From Dethiosulfovibrio sp. (lineage in GTDB: Bacteria; Synergistota; Synergistia; Synergistales; Dethiosulfovibrionaceae): a stretch of DNA of 7,101 nt. The notes under the pieces are model-generated. The model ran no database searches, was not told where the DNA came from, and saw only the letters and a program-made list of their open reading frames with translations. The translations under genes were made by a program, and so were the position numbers. This document shows positions 1 through 4,996 of this stretch, one piece after another. The stretch covers positions 1 to 7,101 of the forward strand of contig JAQUTB010000085.1 in NCBI GenBank assembly GCA_028709985.1, given 5' to 3'. Every line of letters starts with the position of its first letter. Within the stretch, counting starts at the first letter, position 1.

Positions 1-459
1 GGTCTGAGGGACGTCGGCCTGAAGAGGGGCATCGGTAAAAACCGTCCCAAGCCGAACGGCAGAGCCGTACTCTTTCGTCACCAAGAGGGCGTTTTTTCCG
101 ACCCAGCCGAGCCCCGACATAGTCGCGGCGGTCTTGTGGGGGAAAGCAGCAGCCAGTTTTTCCCTGTCAAAGTTAGGCGATGACGCTGGCTCCACTACGG
201 CGGCGTAGCCCTCGCCCTGAATCCAGCGCAGGATTTCCCCAAGCACCTGGTCTATCTTGGCGTTAACCGACAGATATTCGGCCTGATATTCGACATGGGG
301 ACCCTGTCCAACAGAGGAGACGATATCCCGGTTCAACGCTACGGCGACGGAGATGGCCCTATCAAAGGGGACCTCGAGAGATGACACGTCGGCTATGCCC
401 ACCAGATTCGCCCCTAGAACCATGGCTCTGTCCTTGAGTTTCATCGCAGTGATACCCAT
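1..459 (-). CDS. QueG-like double-cluster 4Fe-4S protein, N-terminal part (cut by window edge)
   Basis: 153 codons are visible and the gene runs off the left edge, so its C-terminal part is missing. The segment at residues 108-146 (HKTAATMSGLGWVGKNALLV, then an EYG..VRLGTVFTDAPL stretch) matches the conserved core of epoxyqueuosine reductase (QueG)-like proteins. In that family this core precedes two [4Fe-4S] clusters on a ferredoxin-like domain. The visible part has no cysteine; the cluster ligands would lie outside the window. True QueG makes queuosine in tRNA, but many anaerobes carry shorter relatives of unknown role, so I do not call it queG. The first ATG (457-459) is chosen because AAAGGAGGT (468-476) sits 8 nt upstream; a second ATG at codon 6 is less well placed. 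It starts 24 nt after the toxin gene with no terminator between them, so read-through from the toxin-antitoxin promoter is likely. Confidence 0.8.
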   Translation of the reverse strand, partial: MGITAMKLKDRAMVLGANLVGIADVSSLEVPFDRAISVAVALNRDIVSSVGQGPHVEYQAEYLSVNAKIDQVLGEILRWIQGEGYAAVVEPASSPNFDREKLAAAFPHKTAATMSGLGWVGKNALLVTKEYGSAVRLGTVFTDAPLQADVPQT

Positions 460-483
460 CCTACAGGACCTCCTTTAGAGATT

Positions 484-987
484 TTACTTTTCACCAATAA
501 AGACGCCGATCTCCTGAAGGCCCAGCATCAGAGTAAGGGGCTCTATGGGAGAACAACGAAAACCGTGGCGAAGGTAAAAGTTTTTAGCTTCCTCCGACAG
601 GGCGTGAACCAGCAGAGCCCGGATTCCGACCTCCTTGGATACGGCGTAGGTGCGCAAAACGCTGTCCCTCAGAAGAGCGCTTCCCAGGCCCGATCCCTGG
701 AATCGAAGGTCCACCGCCAAGCGACCTAGGACCATCACGGGAATGGGATCGGGCATGGCACGTCTGATCTTTCCCGTAGCGTTTTGTCGGAGGACGCTTC
801 CCGCCGCTAAGGCGTAATATCCGACCACACGAATTTCCTCACATACGACGAAGGACCTGGACGCCCCGGAGAGTTCGTTTTTCAACGCCTGCCCCCGAAT
901 CCAGCGGTTAAGGGAGTCGGTTCCACAGTCGAAACTATCGACTATATGTCCAGGACCTATGGGCTCAGGGGCGGTCAGATCTCCCAT
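484..987 (-). CDS. GNAT-family toxin of a type II toxin-antitoxin module (TacT/AtaT-like)
   Basis: A 167-aa GCN5-related N-acetyltransferase, the usual length for the TacT/AtaT/ItaT toxins. Known members acetylate the amino group of the amino acid on charged tRNA and so stop translation. Visible marks are the N-terminal F-x-C-G-x-x-x-L-x-x-W-I pattern (residues 19-30) typical of this toxin subfamily, the acetyl-CoA loop QGSGLG at 97-102 after the LGRLAVD strand (88-94), and FYLRHGF at 137-143, whose Tyr138 corresponds to the catalytic tyrosine of TacT. The ATG overlaps the end of the antitoxin gene by 13 nt, and its ribosome site (AGGAG) lies inside the antitoxin's last codons, so the two are translationally coupled. 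The module looks intact. Which tRNA it acts on cannot be read from the sequence. Confidence 0.9.
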   Translation of the reverse strand: MGDLTAPEPIGPGHIVDSFDCGTDSLNRWIRGQALKNELSGASRSFVVCEEIRVVGYYALAAGSVLRQNATGKIRRAMPDPIPVMVLGRLAVDLRFQGSGLGSALLRDSVLRTYAVSKEVGIRALLVHALSEEAKNFYLRHGFRCSPIEPLTLMLGLQEIGVFIGEK

Positions 988-1253
988 GGAGATCTCCTGT
1001 CTAAAAGGGCCGCAAGAGAGGGGTTGTCCTTGACAGGAGCCCTTAACGCGGCCTCAAAAGCGTCGAAACTATCGTCGTCGAGGCAAAAAAGCCTTCGATC
1101 GAGCAACACATTTTCCGCTTCGTTGCAGGCGGCCTCGAGCATAAAATCCGATCGGGTCTTGTTTCGAGCCGCCGCCGCCCTGTCGATAAGGCTCCTCTGT
1201 GACGGCAAAGCCCTGATATTTATGGAGGCATCCCTGGTCTGAACCTCTTTCAT
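975..1253 (-). CDS. DUF1778 ribbon-helix-helix antitoxin (TacA-like)
   Basis: A 92-aa protein with an N-terminal ribbon-helix-helix fold (about residues 8-54: the beta strand DASINIRA, then helices around LIDRAAAARNK and SDFMLEAACNEAENVLL). A C-terminal segment (55-92) rich in Asp, Phe and Leu is typical of DUF1778 proteins and wraps around the GNAT toxin. Antitoxins of this family neutralise the toxin by direct contact and, with it, repress their own promoter. The ATG at 1251-1253 follows a strong ribosome site (GAGGAGGGG, 1258-1266). An in-frame GTG at 1311-1313 is rejected because it overlaps the promoter -35. It directly precedes and overlaps the toxin gene, the standard antitoxin-toxin order. 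Confidence 0.9.
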   Translation of the reverse strand: MKEVQTRDASINIRALPSQRSLIDRAAAARNKTRSDFMLEAACNEAENVLLDRRLFCLDDDSFDAFEAALRAPVKDNPSLAALLDRRSPWEI

Positions 1254-1269
1254 ATTACCCCTCCTCTCT

Positions 1270-1288
1270 GTATATACGATCAATATAC
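1270..1288. promoter_or_regulatory. Inverted repeat over the TA promoter -10, probable autoregulatory operator
   Basis: A perfect inverted repeat GTATAT-N7-ATATAC that overlaps the -10 box and the expected start of transcription. Ribbon-helix-helix antitoxins bind such short palindromes and block RNA polymerase. That the DUF1778 protein encoded just downstream binds here is inference from position and family. Confidence 0.55.
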
Positions 1289-1310
1289 GTTCATGTACAC
1301 CTGTTGTCAA
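1282..1310 (-). promoter_or_regulatory. Sigma-70 promoter of the toxin-antitoxin operon
   Basis: Read on the minus strand: a consensus -35 TTGACA (1305-1310), a 17-nt spacer and a -10 TATATT (1282-1287). Transcription would start near 1275, giving a short leader of about 20 nt that carries the antitoxin ribosome site. This is the best promoter match in the window and fits a gene pair that needs strong expression when not repressed. Confidence 0.8.
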
Positions 1311-1362
1311 CACATCCCAGAACTACGTCGTCCTCCGGCGACAAAATGGGGTCCACTATGCC

Positions 1363-2064
1363 CTACCGACACCGCTCCAGGTCCTCCACCGAAGGCGACG
1401 ATAGAACCTTTACGTTTCTGGTGATCTTCTCCGGCGGCCAGTCCCACCACCTCACCTTCAGGAGCATCTCTATGGTGAGGTCGTCGAAGCGTTTTTTTAT
1501 CTCCGACGCCGGGTTTCCCCCCACAACCGTGTAGGGAGGGACGTCTTTTGTGACCACCGCCCCTGCCCCTATGACCGCTCCGTCACCTACCTTGACGCCC
1601 CCTAGGACTGTGGCCCGAAAGCCGATCCAGACGTCGTTTCCTATCGTTATATCTCCCTTTAGGACCGGTCTGAATGTCGCTGGCTCCCAGCCGCTGCCCA
1701 TGAGGCCGAAGGGGTAGGTGCTCACGTTGTCTATAGGGTGGTTTCCACCGCTCATGACGAACACCGTCTCCGCACCGATGGAACAGAACTTGCCGATGAT
1801 CAGCTTTTCCTGAGCCGAGTGGATAACGTTTTTCTCGAACTCCAGGGGCCTGTCCCCTCGGATGTCGTCGTAGTAGGTGTAGTCTCCGACGATTATGTTT
1901 GGGCTTTTGACCACGTTTTTCAGGAACACCAGCTGGGAGTACCGCCTTCTGGGGTGGACCTTATCGGGATCGGGGCCCTTCATCACAGGAGTGGCGGCCC
2001 TGAAGGTCCGCCTGTTTCTGTGTCTCCTGGCCTTCTCGATCATTTCCCTTCGCTCTTGGTCCAT
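1363..2064 (-). CDS. Vat/CatB-like xenobiotic acetyltransferase (hexapeptide repeat)
   Basis: A 233-aa left-handed beta-helix acetyltransferase of the XAT family (streptogramin A acetyltransferases Vat, type B chloramphenicol acetyltransferases). From memory it aligns with Vat proteins along most of its length: GPDP (30-33), VGDYTYYD (59-66), [10 protein letters not shown] (88-97), [14 protein letters not shown] (106-119) with the catalytic His109, [13 protein letters not shown] (136-148), [17 protein letters not shown] (159-175), [12 protein letters not shown] (182-193) and WWDWP (206-210). Family enzymes act in the cytoplasm and transfer acetyl from acetyl-CoA to a hydroxyl on the drug; the real substrate here is unknown. 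The N-terminus has about 27 extra Arg-rich residues compared with Vat. The ATG at 2062-2064 has no good ribosome site, so the start could be later (codon 8 or 28), or translation may be coupled to the hydrolase gene 8 nt upstream. Confidence 0.85.
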   Translation of the reverse strand: MDQERREMIEKARRHRNRRTFRAATPVMKGPDPDKVHPRRRYSQLVFLKNVVKSPNIIVGDYTYYDDIRGDRPLEFEKNVIHSAQEKLIIGKFCSIGAETVFVMSGGNHPIDNVSTYPFGLMGSGWEPATFRPVLKGDITIGNDVWIGFRATVLGGVKVGDGAVIGAGAVVTKDVPPYTVVGGNPASEIKKRFDDLTIEMLLKVRWWDWPPEKITRNVKVLSSPSVEDLERCR

Positions 2065-2072
2065 GTCTAAGA

Positions 2073-2885
2073 TCAGGCCCCTAAAAAATCCGCCGCCATC
2101 TGGGCCAGCTCTTTGGGATACTGGTAGATCAGGCCGTGACCTCCGTCGGGGAAGGAGTCGTATCCGCCGTTAGGTATCAGCTCGGCGGTCTTCCTTGAAA
2201 GCTCCGGCGGTATAACGTGGTCCATCTCTCCAGCTATGACCAAGGTCCTGGCGTTTATCCTGCCCAGCCTTGAGGTACACCCCTCCCAGGAGGCTATGGC
2301 CTCCACCTGGCCCGCGATTCCATCGGCGCATCGGGAGTAGACCGTCATAGGCCGAGAGACGAAGGCCTGGGCAAAACCGGGATGTTCCTGGAGCCAGGTC
2401 GTGGGGAACAGCATCCTGAGGGCGACCTCGGTCCTACCCTGATCCGACAGGGAGGTGTCCATCAGCTCTCCGAATGCCTCTTTTCTGGCGGCCAGGGCCG
2501 CCCGGTGGTCCGAACAGGTTCCGTACAGGACCAGTCGTCTCAGAAGGTCGGGCCTCTCAAGGGCAAGCTCCTGGGCGATGTATCCCCCCATGGACCAACC
2601 CAGGACGTGGGCGGAGGGATAGCCAAGGCGGTCCAGAAGGCCCGCCGCGTCCAGGGCAAACCGAGAGATAGAGGGGGATTCGGTCCCCAGAGAGCTTTCG
2701 CCGACACCACGGTTGTCGAAGGCTATGACCTTAAAGCTCTTCGCCAGGTGGGAGAGAAAGGGGAAGCCCCAGTAGTCCATGGTCCCACCGAAGCCCATTA
2801 TCAGAAGGAGCGGCTCGCCCTGTCCCGCCACGGCGTAGGCCAGTGTGACGTCGTCGACGTCGATGGTCCTGAAGCTGGGGCCCAT
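2073..2885 (-). CDS. Alpha/beta hydrolase
   Basis: A 270-aa single-domain alpha/beta-hydrolase of usual length with no signal peptide, so probably cytoplasmic. The oxyanion region is MGFGG (30-34); the strand-turn [10 protein letters not shown] (56-65) is typical of the esterase/haloperoxidase-like group. The nucleophile elbow GWSMGG (96-101) places Ser98, the acid is Asp222 in GEMDHVIPP, and the base is His250 in DGGHGL, so the triad is complete. The substrate cannot be told; similar proteins are esterases, C-C hydrolases or thioesterases. Its ATG shares a base with the lplA stop (TGATG, 2883-2887), so it is translated by coupling with lplA. The acetyltransferase gene follows after 8 nt. Confidence 0.85.
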   Translation of the reverse strand: MGPSFRTIDVDDVTLAYAVAGQGEPLLLIMGFGGTMDYWGFPFLSHLAKSFKVIAFDNRGVGESSLGTESPSISRFALDAAGLLDRLGYPSAHVLGWSMGGYIAQELALERPDLLRRLVLYGTCSDHRAALAARKEAFGELMDTSLSDQGRTEVALRMLFPTTWLQEHPGFAQAFVSRPMTVYSRCADGIAGQVEAIASWEGCTSRLGRINARTLVIAGEMDHVIPPELSRKTAELIPNGGYDSFPDGGHGLIYQYPKELAQMAADFLGA

Positions 2886-3886
2886 CAGCTCATCACCAGA
2901 TCTATAAGGTCCTCCCTGGAGATACCCATTAGGTGACGTTCCACGTCCAGGCCCTGAAGGGCGGAGGCAACCGATTCCCGGTCGAACTTCACCGATCTCA
3001 GGGCCTCCTCAAGGCCCGAGGGATCCTGGACGCTGAAGAAGTCTCCCCTTATGGCGGCGTCGGAGATAATTCCATCTTTTACGTCCAGATAGATCTGGAC
3101 CTTGCCCTTCTCAAAGCGACGCTCCGCGGTCAGAGAGAAGGGAGGGGAGCTTCCCCACACCCAGTCCCATGTGGCGTATTTTGACTCCCTCATGGCGGAT
3201 ATGGCTCTTTCCTCGTCGTCGTTTAAGGCCCTTGGGGCCTGGCCGAAGGGAGCGGCGAAGTGGGCCATCAGCCCCTCTATAAAGCTGTCCATGGTCATAG
3301 GGCTGGGAAGATGGGGGGCCACGTTGGTGACCCGGCTCCTGACCGACGCCACTCCCTTGGATTTGAACTTCTCTGGGTCCACCGACAGGGAAGCCGCCAC
3401 GTCCTCAAGACAGGTGTCGAACAGTATGGTTCCGTGGTGGAGCATGGTGTCTTTGCTTATGTGCTGTGCGTTGCCGGAGAACTTCTTTCCCTCTATGGTG
3501 AGGTCGTTTCTGCCGGTTAGCTCCGCCTTTACCCCCAGTTCCTCCAGGTAGTCCAGGAGAGGCCTGGTGTAGAGGGCGAAGTCCAGCCCCTTGGAGTCAC
3601 GGTCGCCCACCGGGAGGATAAAGGTGTAGTTGAGGTTGCCAAGGTCGTGATAGACCGCCCCGCCTCCGGTGGTCCGTCTGACCACAGAGACGCCCTTTTC
3701 CCTCAGGAAGGGCTCGTTGACCTCCCCTGCGGCGTTTTGGAACCGACCCACCACCACGGTGGGGGCATTCCTCCAGAGGAGTATGTAGCCCTCGCCGGTG
3801 CGGGAGGACCGATCGAAGAGGACTTCTTCCATAGCTAAGTTGAAAAAAGGGTCGTTGCCCCGGTGTATTATGCAGTTCATCGTCAA
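2885..3886 (-). CDS. lplA: Lipoate-protein ligase A
   Basis: A 333-aa enzyme, close to E. coli LplA in length. It activates free lipoate with ATP and attaches it to the lipoyl lysine of 2-oxoacid dehydrogenase E2 subunits or glycine cleavage H protein. Visible marks are NLAMEE (16-21), the nucleotide/lipoate loop RRTTGGGAVYHD (70-81), GRNDLTIEGKKFSGNAQ (125-141) with the catalytic lysine at about 135, and LHHGTILFD (149-157). Residues from about 235 to 333 form the C-terminal accessory domain present in bacterial LplA. The start is uncertain: a TTG at 3884-3886 lies 6 nt from the ribosome site GGAGGT, while the ATG two codons later lies 12 nt from it; I prefer the TTG. It heads the lplA-hydrolase-acetyltransferase operon. 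No lipoylated substrate protein is encoded in the window. Confidence 0.92.
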   Translation of the reverse strand: MTMNCIIHRGNDPFFNLAMEEVLFDRSSRTGEGYILLWRNAPTVVVGRFQNAAGEVNEPFLREKGVSVVRRTTGGGAVYHDLGNLNYTFILPVGDRDSKGLDFALYTRPLLDYLEELGVKAELTGRNDLTIEGKKFSGNAQHISKDTMLHHGTILFDTCLEDVAASLSVDPEKFKSKGVASVRSRVTNVAPHLPSPMTMDSFIEGLMAHFAAPFGQAPRALNDDEERAISAMRESKYATWDWVWGSSPPFSLTAERRFEKGKVQIYLDVKDGIISDAAIRGDFFSVQDPSGLEEALRSVKFDRESVASALQGLDVERHLMGISREDLIDLVMS

Positions 3887-3892
3887 GATAAC

Positions 3893-3898
3893 ACCTCC
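3893..3898 (-). promoter_or_regulatory. lplA ribosome binding site that favours a TTG start
   Basis: GGAGGT on the minus strand, 6 nt upstream of TTG (3884-3886) and 12 nt upstream of ATG (3878-3880). The usual spacing is about 5-9 nt, so the site points to the TTG codon, which would keep lplA expression modest. Confidence 0.6.
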
Positions 3899-3924
3899 GT
3901 CGTTTGTTTTATCGCTCGTACAGG

Positions 3925-3953
3925 ATTATATGGCATTATGGCCCTGACGATAA
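3925..3953 (-). promoter_or_regulatory. Candidate lplA operon promoter
   Basis: On the minus strand a perfect -10 TATAAT (3925-3930) is preceded after 17 nt by a weak -35 TTATCG (3948-3953; three of six bases match consensus). Transcription would begin near 3918, about 32 nt before the lplA start. The palindrome at 3969-3984 lies just upstream, centred near -58, where an activator could sit. A weak -35 with a good -10 fits an activated promoter, but this is inference. Confidence 0.5.
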
Positions 3954-3968
3954 GACGTTGCGATGTTC

Positions 3969-3984
3969 TAGGTATATTTACCTA
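3969..3984. promoter_or_regulatory. Palindrome TAGGTA-N4-TACCTA, candidate regulator site (unit A)
   Basis: A perfect 6-bp inverted repeat with a 4-nt spacer. It is centred about 66 nt upstream of the expected plus-strand start of unit A and about 58 nt upstream of the expected lplA start on the other strand. A near-identical site occupies the same place in unit B. The binding protein is unknown. Confidence 0.55.
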
Positions 3985-4030
3985 CTCAAAATATGGGGTT
4001 TCTCCCGATGATCTGGGACAGTCTCTACCT

Positions 4031-4036
4031 TATAAT
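4031..4036 (+). promoter_or_regulatory. -10 element TATAAT of unit A small RNA
   Basis: A perfect plus-strand -10 followed by T as in unit B. No good -35 precedes it (TGATCT at 4009-4014 is poor), so an activator at the upstream palindrome may be needed. The start is expected near 4043. Confidence 0.5.
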
Positions 4037-4042
4037 TGGGCC

Positions 4043-4143
4043 ACAGAGCGAGAGGCGAATAACCTCCTAAAAGACACCACACACACTTCTTCAACAACTC
4101 CTTATAGAGGAAGGCCCAGGGTCCCCCAACCCAGGGCCTTTTT
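4043..4143 (+). ncRNA. Predicted small RNA A (about 100 nt)
   Basis: A plus-strand transcript inferred from the -10 at 4031-4036 and a canonical intrinsic terminator at 4111-4143. The body before the hairpin is A/C-rich and probably unfolded. It carries AACCTCCT and CAACAACTCCTTA, words complementary to Shine-Dalgarno sequences, which suggests a trans-acting RNA that pairs with ribosome sites. No plus-strand gene follows, so it is not a leader. I recognise no named RNA family. Ends are estimates. Confidence 0.5.
4111..4143 (+). terminator. Intrinsic terminator of unit A
   Basis: Stem AAGGCCC (4111-4117) with GGGCCTT (4134-4140), an A-A mismatch, then GGGT/ACCC, and a 6-nt loop. Five T (4139-4143) follow on the plus strand only, which sets the direction. 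On the minus strand the hairpin is followed by CCTCTATAAGG, not a T run. Confidence 0.8.
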
Positions 4144-4201
4144 CGTGTTCTAACCTCGGATCGGAGGGCTAGGACCACGACACAGAATCCGGTCGATAGG
4201 A

Positions 4202-4217
4202 TAGGTAGTTCTACCTG
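4202..4217. promoter_or_regulatory. Palindrome TAGGTA-N4-TACCTG, candidate regulator site (unit B)
   Basis: The same motif as in unit A with one arm base changed; shifted by one base it also reads as perfect AGGTAG-TT-CTACCT. It lies exactly 46 nt before the unit B TATAAT, as in unit A. Retention of symmetry despite base changes in the spacer suggests selection. Confidence 0.55.
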
Positions 4218-4241
4218 AAAAAATGATGGGGACTTTGCCGA

Positions 4242-4269
4242 TTGTCCAGGGTCAAACTAGGTCTATAAT
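4242..4269 (+). promoter_or_regulatory. Promoter of unit B small RNA
   Basis: A perfect -10 TATAAT (4264-4269) preceded after 16 nt by TTGTCC (4242-4247; four of six match the -35 consensus). The start is expected near 4276. Confidence 0.5.
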
Positions 4270-4275
4270 TACCGA

Positions 4276-4384
4276 CATAGAACGACACGCGCGCAACCTC
4301 CTTACAAAAACACCACACACACTCACTCACACAACAACTCCTTACAGAGAGAGCCCCATGGTCACTGGACCATGGGGCTCTCTC
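4276..4384 (+). ncRNA. Predicted small RNA B (about 109 nt), sibling of A
   Basis: A paralogue of RNA A with the same layout. Its AACCTCCTTA (4295-4304) contains ACCUCCUUA, the bacterial 16S rRNA 3'-tail sequence. It ends in a 17-bp perfect hairpin without a clear T run, so the 3' end is less certain than for A and the transcript may extend into the tetR 3' end, antisense to it. Confidence 0.45.
4347..4384. terminator. 17-bp perfect hairpin between unit B and tetR
   Basis: Arms GAGAGAGCCCCATGGTC (4347-4363) and its exact complement (4368-4384) with loop ACTG. It begins 3 nt after the tetR stop on the minus strand and ends unit B on the plus strand, so it may stop both converging transcripts. 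Neither side has a run of T, only CU-rich sequence, so termination efficiency is uncertain. Confidence 0.6.
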
Positions 4385-4387
4385 ACT

Positions 4388-4996
4388 CTAGGGCCTTAAC
4401 CCTCTGAAGAACAGCTCTAAAACTGGCTCGGCCTGAGAGGGCAGGGAGTAGGGATAGGAGGAGTAGAGCTTCCTCTCCATAAGTCCGAATATCAGTAGCC
4501 TTAGGGTCTCAGCCGCCACGGTAAGGTCGACTTCGCAGGAAATACGCCCCAGATCCTTCGCCTCCTCAAGCACCGCCCTTATTCTACCGATGGTCCTGTC
4601 CCTGAGGGACTCTATGGACAGCAGTATTCCCTGGTCCTCCGCGAGGCTTCTTCGATCCAGGAAGACCGCCAGGATTCTCTGTAGCTCCTGATGGCCCTCG
4701 CAGACGTTCATCTCCTCCATCACCATTTTCCTGAGCCTCTCCATTGGATCACCGGAACCGCTCAGGCACGACTCCTCTAAGAGATCCACCTTCTCCGCCC
4801 CGTAGTCCATTAGCTCCTTCAAGAGCCCCGGCTTTCCGCCGAAGTGGCGATACAGCGCCCCTTTGGTGAAGCCCGCCTCTTTGCCGATCTCCACCAGCGT
4901 CACTCCGTCCACCCCTTTTTTCGAGAAAAGCTCCGTAGCCACGGAGAGAAGCTTTTCCCTGGTCTTGGCGGCTTCCTCACGGGTTCTGCGGGCCAT
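4388..4996 (-). CDS. TetR/AcrR-family repressor of the adjacent efflux pump
   Basis: A 202-aa TetR-family regulator. The N-terminus MARRTREEAAKTREKLL is typical of the AcrR/TtgR group. The helix-turn-helix spans about 12-58, with the recognition region IGKEAGFTKGALYRHFGGK (37-55). The C-terminal domain (about 85-200) is a ligand-binding and dimer domain like the AcrR (MAATS) type. Members of this group repress multidrug efflux genes and release DNA when a drug binds. The start at 4996 is chosen over an in-frame ATG 12 codons earlier because AAAGGAG lies 8 nt upstream and the protein then matches the family N-terminus. The gene overlaps the permease 3' end by 20 nt and shares its transcript, so pump and repressor are co-made; the operator would be upstream of the operon, outside the window. 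Confidence 0.9.
   Translation of the reverse strand: MARRTREEAAKTREKLLSVATELFSKKGVDGVTLVEIGKEAGFTKGALYRHFGGKPGLLKELMDYGAEKVDLLEESCLSGSGDPMERLRKMVMEEMNVCEGHQELQRILAVFLDRRSLAEDQGILLSIESLRDRTIGRIRAVLEEAKDLGRISCEVDLTVAAETLRLLIFGLMERKLYSSYPYSLPSQAEPVLELFFRGLRP

Larger units (their letters stand above)
3969..4143 (+). repeat. Tandem unit A: palindrome, promoter, A/C-rich transcript, terminator
   Basis: The first of two diverged copies in the 501-bp stretch between lplA and tetR. Order: palindrome (3969-3984), ATGGGG/CCGAT block (3993-4009), TATAAT (4031-4036), AACCTCCT (4061-4068), the 13-mer ACACCACACACAC (4074-4086), the 13-mer CAACAACTCCTTA (4092-4104), hairpin with T run (4111-4143). Unit B repeats every element in the same order, with both 13-mers identical. 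The palindrome-to-TATAAT distance is 46 nt in both. Conservation of regulatory words rather than of a reading frame argues for a non-coding function. Confidence 0.75.
4202..4384 (+). repeat. Tandem unit B, diverged copy of unit A
   Basis: Starts 233 bp after unit A. Palindrome 4202-4217, ATGGGG/CCGAT block (4226-4242), TATAAT 4264-4269, AACCTCCTTA 4295-4304, the same 13-mers at 4310-4322 and 4332-4344, hairpin 4347-4384. In the 46 nt between palindrome and TATAAT, 20 positions match unit A without gaps. The hairpin sequence is unlike that of unit A although its place is the same, so structure rather than sequence is conserved there. Confidence 0.75.

Noticed and set aside
1254..1313. Longer antitoxin starting at GTG 1313
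   Set aside because: It would include the promoter as coding sequence and lacks a ribosome site; the ATG at 1253 has a strong one and fits the family N-terminus.
1311..1362. Possible terminator after the Vat-like gene
   Set aside because: Only a 4-bp GTCG/CGAC stem without a T run; read-through into the toxin-antitoxin module cannot be excluded.
2382..2936. Long plus-strand open frames opposite the hydrolase, lplA and RND genes
   Set aside because: They are antisense shadows of GC-rich genes, with low-complexity or Arg/Gly/Pro-rich translations and no family match or ribosome site.
3863..4153. Plus-strand 96-aa open frame across lplA start and unit A
   Set aside because: It begins inside lplA, has no ribosome site, and its end is the A/C-rich RNA and terminator; unit B has no matching frame.
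3978..4178. Minus-strand 66-aa open frame across unit A
   Set aside because: No ribosome site at its start, it runs through the terminator and palindrome, and unit B does not keep the frame (stop codons and indels), so it is not coding.
4276..4310. Minus-strand AAGGAGG followed by GTG in unit B, a possible short peptide
   Set aside because: The same place in unit A has no start codon after its AGGAGG, so the SD-like word is better explained as the complement of the plus-strand CCTCC.
3969..4384. Repeats as a possible CRISPR array or insertion element ends
   Set aside because: Only two long diverged copies, no short regular repeat-spacer pattern, no transposase and no flanking target duplication.
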